Assembly (NCBI RefSeq): GCF_901933205.1
Contig: NC_044590.1
Coordinates: forward strand, 7,703,501 to 7,767,500
Origin: Camarhynchus parvulus
Taxonomy: Eukaryota; Chordata; Aves; Passeriformes; Thraupidae
DNA: 64,000 nt
Direction: 5' to 3'
Shown here piece after piece: positions 58,559 to 64,000 of this stretch (its first letter is position 1; each line of letters begins with the position of its first letter). The notes below the pieces were generated by a model. That model ran no database searches. It was not told the DNA's origin and saw only the letters and a list, made by a program, of their open reading frames with translations. The position numbers and the translations under genes were made by a program.

Positions 58559-58564
58559 AATAAA
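58559..58564 (+). terminator. CTSA: CTSA polyadenylation signal
   Basis: AATAAA about 480 bases after the CTSA stop; the PLTP signal lies 350 bases further, facing it. Confidence 0.85.
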
Positions 58565-58569
58565 CTCTG

Positions 58570-58910
58570 ACCAAGGCGGTTCTGCTCCTCCTCACACCTT
58601 TGTGCCCGCCCCTGCTTTGCTTTCCTCTGCTCTCCGAGGAGCACCAGTGAGTGCCAATGCCCTTTGCCAGGGAGCCCTGGGCTCTGTGAGCTATGTCCTT
58701 TCTGCAGGGATCTCTGCATCCTGGAAACAAGTGACCCACCTCGTGGCAGCAGCACAGCCACTCTGAGCCCTCTAGCACTGCACTAAGCTGTGTTTGCTCC
58801 CAAGGACCCAAGCTGGGCAGCAGTATCAGCTGCCTCCTTTCCATCTCCCCACCATGTACCCCAGCATGGACATGTCCTCCAAGCAACGAGGCCATGTGGT
58901 TGGAGTCAGG
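58570..58910. other. Convergent gap between CTSA and PLTP
   Basis: Only 3' flanking sequence of both genes; no exon is seen. Confidence 0.6.
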
Positions 58911-58913
58911 TGG

Positions 58914-58919
58914 TTTATT
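58914..58919 (-). terminator. PLTP: PLTP polyadenylation signal
   Basis: AATAAA on the minus strand about 170 bases after the PLTP stop. Confidence 0.85.
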
Positions 58920-59090
58920 AGTGTAATGAGCAAGGCTGCAGCAGGGATTCCCAGAGCACCCTCTCCACCTTGCTGCGCCCCACCAGGGCCTGGACGCCCT
59001 GACAATGTGCTGGTGGTACCAGGGAAGCTGCTTCCTACCTACAGTCTACGGGTCCAGCCCGGGATCTGCCCTTGGGTCCAGGGAGGAGAG

Positions 59091-62000
59091 CTAGAGTGAG
59101 CTGGGATCCAGGCTGGGCTCTGCAGGCTGGGAGCTGGAGTAGGCAGCAGCGGTCGGCACTGGGCGGTATTTCTCAATCACCTCCCGCAGCCCCTTGGAGA
59201 AGTGGAGATCAGCTCCCACTGTGAGGAATCCCTGCAGAGGGAAGAGGGTCAGTGCAAGGCTGGAGGTGACCATGCCCTTTCCAGCAGGACATGGAGGCAC
59301 AGGCTGTGCCCATCCCACCACATACCGCATGATTGGTGACCACCTCCCTGGTGAAGTCCATGCCTTCGGGCAGTGGGATCTGCACCCCCTTCTTTGTCCT
59401 CTCTGCAGAGAGGGAGAGCTGGGATGAGGCTGAGCTCTGCTATGCCCCTGCCTACACTCCCAGTTGTGTGGAAGCAGTGATGCCTACCGTTAATGATGGG
59501 CATGATGGTCAGCTGCAGCAGGGTCTTCAGTGGGGCCTGCAGTGAGAACAGCTGCAGGAGAAGAGCTGGGGTCAGTGTAGAGGCAGAGCTGCCAGCCAGG
59601 GCAGGGAGGGCTGTAAGAGGGGATCCTGAATGGACAGCCTCTCCCCAGCCCACCCCAACTGTGGCTGGGTGTACGGGTTCCCAGGCCATCACCATGCTCT
59701 CACCGCAAGCGACTCCAGCGCTGACTGCTTGGAATAGATGCGAAACCTGCACAGAAGGAAGCAGTTGTGAGTAGGGTGTGGAGGGGACCCTCCCCACGCC
59801 CCCATGGGACCCCAGCCATACCGTCGTAGGTCCAGCTGCACACGCAGTGCTTTCCCTTGCAGAAACACTTTGGCACTCAGCTTGGTTTCCTGGGGAGGGA
59901 GAGGGCTGACTCAGGGCAGGCAGAGGACAACCAGGCCAGCTCATGCCACAGGTCCAGTGTCCCTCTGCTTGGTGACACCAGCGCCTTACAACACAGGATG
60001 GGGGACACTGCTCCTGTATACACTGGGGTGACTGCACAAGGAGCCCCAGCCCCCCTCTCACCATGGCCATGCTGGAGAGCTGGACAGCTGGGCGGTCTGG
60101 GGGCACCAGTGAGATGTTCAGGAAAGCAGAGACAGAAACTGAGGTCCCCGAGGGTTTGATGGTGCAGCGGGGGGGAGCAGAGACCTGCAGCACCAGCCGC
60201 AGCGGAGCATCCACAGAAGGGCTCTAGGGAAGGCAGGTGAGTTGGAGGCTAGGCACAAGGCAGGCTCTGTCCTGGGGCTCTGCCATGCCTTCCATCCTGT
60301 CTGGAGGCTCCTTACCAGCATGAAAATAGTCCCAAAGAATGTGGCTCTCAGCAAAACCTCCAGGTCCTTGGGCACCTGTGGAGAGCACAAACCACTGGAG
60401 GGGGAGCAAGCCACTGCTGCAGGTCCCAGCAAAGCTGCTCCCTGGATGGCACCTCCTTGCTCTGTAACACAGCCCACCCCTCCCTCCTGCCTGCACACAG
60501 TCCATGTGTCTGGTGCTCCTTACCTTCTCCCCCTGGAGCTCTATGGTCAGTACTCCTGCCTGGAAGTACGAGTGCATGGCTGAGTCGAAGAAGTACTCAG
60601 AGAAGGCAACATAAACCATGCGCTCAGTCTCCTTGATCACCGGCTCCACCGCGTGGTTCTCCAGCTCCTGGTCCTCTCTCACCCGGGGGAAGAACATGCC
60701 CTGGACCAAGAGCAGGAGAGATTCCCACAGCCATGGGGCAACCCTCACCTGCTCCATGGAGCCCAACGTGCCGGCACAGCCTTTTCCACAGGGATGGGGA
60801 AGGACCAGCAAGGCAGGACCCAGTGTTCACCTTGAAGTCGAGCTCAAGGGTGTCAGTGGTGATGGACGGATCCCGTAGGAGGGAGTAGTCAATCCCAATA
60901 TGCTCATCCACATAGTTTCTCACTGCCAGGGAAGATGTGCTGGTGTGACTTTTAGCCTGGAGCTGCCTGGCAGCTTGATGCCCAGCCCTGTCTGCCTGAC
61001 AGTGAATGGGATCCAGTCCCTTTCCCAGGGCAACACACACCAGGCACTGTGTCCAGCAAAGAGTTCAGCAGCACCAGGCTGGCATGCTCCAGGGATGGGC
61101 AGATCTGCAAGGCAAGGAGCCAGGCTGAGGGGAATCACTCCCAGGACTGGATGAGGAGCTGCAGAGGCAGGACAAGGCCCAGCAGACAGGTGGGGTACAA
61201 CTCTGCCCTCTCCCACACACAAAGGGCCAAGCCCTAACATCCCACAGACCCTGTCTGTGCTCAGCTGTACCTGCTGGCTGAGGAGGAAGCGCATCCCCGT
61301 GACGATGAAGGTGCTCAGGAACTCATAGACCTTCCTGGAGAACACAAGAGTGGTTCTGCTCTGCCGGTTCTCCCTGTGGCTCTGTGCCCATTCCAGCACA
61401 CAGCTGGACTGAGAAAGCACTGAAGGTGTGGGAAGGGGGTCAGGGAGTCAGGCACATGCAGAGGGGTCAGGTGTACCTGAGTGTGCCAGAGAAGCCAGCA
61501 TGCATTCTTGCTATGGAGGCGTTGCAGGTCATATTGGAGATCTTGAGGCGCCCAGCCTCATCCTTGGCCAACTGCAGCACTGTGTAGATGTGGACACCAT
61601 CCGCAGAGGCATTGATGGACCCAATGTCATAGCTAGAAGCCAGGAAAGCAGATGAGAGGAGCACACAGCTCCTGCCAGCTGCAGGACAGCAAGGCACCTG
61701 TGGCACCCAGCAAGCAGAGCTGTGGGGTGGGCCAGCACCCAGAACAGGAGGAAGGGGAGGCAGCTCACAAGAACCAGTAGAGCAGCTGCCTGCGGAAGCG
61801 TAGGCTAATGGAAGCATTGCTGATGTTGAAGACAAGGTGCTGCTGGGGCTGGAAGTTCAGGTCTGAAAAGGCCAGCTGCAGATCTGTCACCTTGACCCTG
61901 CAGGGAGGGGACAGGAGTGCTTAGACAGACAGATGGACATGGGAAACCGTGGGCAGCAGGCAGCACTCACTGGCTGATGTTGTACTGGAACTGCCCCTCA

Positions 62001-62374
62001 CTCCCATGCAGGTCTGACACCGTGATGTTCTGCAGCTCCTGCTCCACAAAGCGCAGCCCCTCCTGCTTCACTGCAGGGAAAACAAGGCTGGGCTGGGATG
62101 TGCTGGGACATGCCCTCCTGGCAGCATCACCCCTGACAGCCCCCACTGCTCCCTGGCTGCCCCACGGTGGAGCAGTGCAGGCAGAGCCCTACACAAGCAC
62201 AAACCCTCAGGAGGGTGCCCAACATCCCTCTTTCCCAGACTGAGAGATCCTGGCCGGCGCCTTACCCAGGTCCAGCCCCTTGGAAGTAATCCGGATCTTA
62301 CAGCCAGGAGGGCTGTGGGAAGCTGTGACCAGCGAGGGCAGAAGGAGAAGAAGGAGGCAGCCGCCGGCAGCCAT
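59091..62374 (-). CDS. PLTP: PLTP, phospholipid transfer protein
   Basis: Fifteen coding exons on minus: 62374-62266, 62070-61971, 61897-61769, 61632-61477, 61334-61271, 61104-61041, 60922-60831, 60700-60524, 60375-60316, 60223-60062, 59889-59822, 59746-59704, 59551-59488, 59402-59326 and 59231-59091. The product is 501 residues (493 in human). After the signal peptide comes the BPI/LBP/CETP fold: PPGCKIRITSKGLDL at the start of the first barrel, FVEQELQNITVSDLHGSEGQ, and the second barrel from about exon 8 (FSEYFFDSAMHSYFQAGVL). The plasma protein moves phospholipids between lipoproteins and remodels HDL. A non-coding first exon ends at about 63218 with donor GTAAGT and splices to GTGCGAG just before the ATG. 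TATATAAA lies at 63334-63341. Confidence 0.96.
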
Positions 62375-62939
62375 CTCGCACCTGGAGGCAGAGAGCAGGG
62401 TCAGCACGGACTGGCCTGGGGACATACACGGGTGTCAGCACAGACAGGCCCAGAGGACACACTGGAAGGGAAGCAGTTGCTGTCCAACCTGCCCGGGGCA
62501 GGGGATAGCTCCAAGGAGCACCCCACGGCTCCACTGTTCTCCCTGAAACCCCCCAGTGCTGCCTAGGTCGCCTTTGCCCGAAACCTCTGCACCAGCAGCC
62601 CATGAGGGGCACGGCTCCCACCCCAGGGTGCTGTGCACAAGCCCCCGCACTGGCCCGGTGGAGCCCGAGGGTCCCACATCGGGGAACACCCACTCCAGCA
62701 CTCCCCCGCCCTGAACACACCCCGCTCCCCAAACCGCAGGGCCAGGCGCCAGCCCCGTGCGTGCTGCTGCAGCGGGGAGCCCCAGCAGCTCGCAGAGGAG
62801 CGAGCCCTCGCCCGAGGGGCCGTCCCACAACCCTCACAGCCCCCCCGAGATGTGCCGCCTGCCCCCAGGCTGGCTTGAGACGGGAGCTGGAGCCTGTCCA
62901 TCCCGCAGCAACAGGCAGAGCTCCCTCCGTGCGAGCTTC

Positions 62940-63145
62940 CCCCAGTTCTCTGAAAGGAGAGGATGGGGACCCCCTTCCCGGGGCTGTGTGATAGGACGGG
63001 GCACCCCCACAGCGTTTTCCTCCAATTCTGTGAAGGGAGAAGATGCGGGATCCCCTTCCCCGGGGTTGTGTGATGGGATGGGGCACCCCCACAGCGTTTT
63101 CCTCCAATTCTATGAAGGGAGAGGATGGGGAATCCCCTTCCCCGG
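62940..63145. repeat. 82-bp tandem repeat in PLTP intron 1
   Basis: About two and a half copies: 'gcacccccacagcgttttcc' recurs at 63001 and 63083, with flanking 'ctgtgaagggagaagatg' and 'ccccttccccgggg' variants. Intronic, between the non-coding first exon and the coding exons of PLTP. Confidence 0.85.
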
Positions 63146-63217
63146 GGCCCGGAGCCACCGTCCTGCCCAGCGGCCGGGGGCTCCCCCACACAATGCCGGC
63201 TCAGTTCGGGTACTTAC

Positions 63218-63341
63218 GGTGAGGCTTGTCCTCGGCTCCCGGCGTGGGGAAGCTGAATCACGTGAAGGCAGGAGGGAGGGAGAACACCACCAGCTCCAAG
63301 ACTTTCTTTTGAGCTGGCTGAGGTTTCCCTGCCTTTATATA
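63218..63341 (-). promoter_or_regulatory. PLTP: PLTP first exon and TATA promoter
   Basis: Minus-strand TATATAAA (63334-63341) and a non-coding exon ending at 63218 with GTAAGT. Transcription is expected to start near 63305. Confidence 0.7.
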
Positions 63342-63344
63342 GCC

Positions 63345-64000
63345 CCCAACTGCCACTCCTTGTGGGCTCACAGCTGGGAGGAGACAGCGGGACGGACGGA
63401 CGGACGGACGGGGAGGATGCAGGTCTGTGTCCCGCCGAGCCCGGCTGGCTGCCAGCACCGACACAGACAGCGGCTCGCCTGGCCATCTCCAGGAGGGACA
63501 AGAAGCCTTCCTCCCTCCGAAAACACCGCTCCCCGCGTCCTGCACTCGCAGCCACAGCCAGGGATCTCTCCGGCACCCCCCGCGCGAGGGGCACATGTGC
63601 AAACGGCAATGTCCGGGAGGGCCTGGGCTGCTGGGGACTCCCAGTCTGTGTTATGAAGCTTCTGCCAGTGCTCAGCTATCCCAGCTTCAGTGCAGACCTG
63701 GGCCAGGGGTGCTGCTGGGGCCTGGTTCTTGGCCATCTGTAACACGAACCTAAGCAGAGACTCTGCGGAGCCTCAGGGCTGTCCCGACCCCAAGGCAGGC
63801 AGCACTGGCTCTGCAGGATGTGCCTCTGGATGGCCTGGATGGTCCCGTGTGTTAGCGGCAGCTTGGCAGCACCGAGATAGGCACTGCCAGTGTGTCCCCA
63901 TGAGCGTCCATGGAAAAGACGGGCAGCTCCTCAGCCCGGGGCTCCCTCCTGAAAATCCTGCCTGGCCGAGCCATGCCGAGAGTCTGCCCCTGCCCTCACC
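63345..64000. other. Right-end intergenic sequence
   Basis: Upstream of PLTP. It contains a short GGAC/GACG array (about 63391-63411). No exon is recognised; PCIF1 would be the next gene in human. Confidence 0.5.

Overview
The window is vertebrate nuclear DNA and almost certainly from a bird. Its single-copy genes follow the order of human 20q13.12 (chicken chromosome 20): WFDC2 - WAP cluster - DNTTIP1 - UBE2C - TNNC2 - SNX21 - ACOT8 - ZSWIM3 - NEURL2 - CTSA - PLTP. The only LINEs seen are CR1. Introns are short and GC is high, as on an avian microchromosome. The troponin C reading closely resembles chicken fast troponin C. All gene models were built by hand from open frames, GT-AG (or GC-AG) junctions and phase continuity. 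No search was run.

Region 1 (about 0.7-25.4 kb) is a cluster of small secreted proteins. It holds an orphan signal-peptide exon (736), WFDC2 (3846-5496), a five-WAP gene whose last WAP exon carries a frameshift (6962-9175), a twelve-WAP gene (10305-15215), a minus-strand WAP+Kunitz gene of EPPIN type (17114-16104), a second orphan signal exon (19829), and a minus-strand secreted Asp/Asn/Ser-rich protein (25322-24057). The acidic protein has two partial duplicates of its 3' end nearby (20.8-21.8 kb), separated from it by degenerate, probably retroviral, sequence. Nearly every first exon sits 40-55 bases downstream of a TTTAAA-like TATA box and ends in phase 1. The cluster therefore looks as if it grew by reuse of one signal-peptide/promoter cassette.

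Region 2 (25.4-28.9 kb) is intergenic, with a short CR1 tail. Region 3 (29-45.3 kb) holds compact genes: DNTTIP1 (+), UBE2C (+) with an NF-Y/CHR cell-cycle promoter, an R9AP/RGS9BP-like gene (-) with a possible CaaX end, TNNC2 (-), SNX21 (+) and ACOT8 (-, ending in the peroxisomal signal SKL).

Region 4 (45.5-50 kb) contains the relics of a ZSWIM3-like gene, broken by stops and frameshifts and interrupted by a 55-bp minisatellite, followed by a 1.5-kb truncated CR1. Region 5 (51.5-63.3 kb) holds NEURL2 (-) and CTSA (+), head to head with a CLEAR-type E-box between them, and PLTP (-), tail to tail with CTSA.

The most novel items are the acidic secreted gene and its duplicates, which resemble in layout the semenogelin/REST genes of the mammalian WFDC locus. 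The twelve-WAP protein, several of whose domains have lost cysteines in disulfide-matched pairs, comes next, followed by the RGS9BP-like protein with a predicted lipid anchor.
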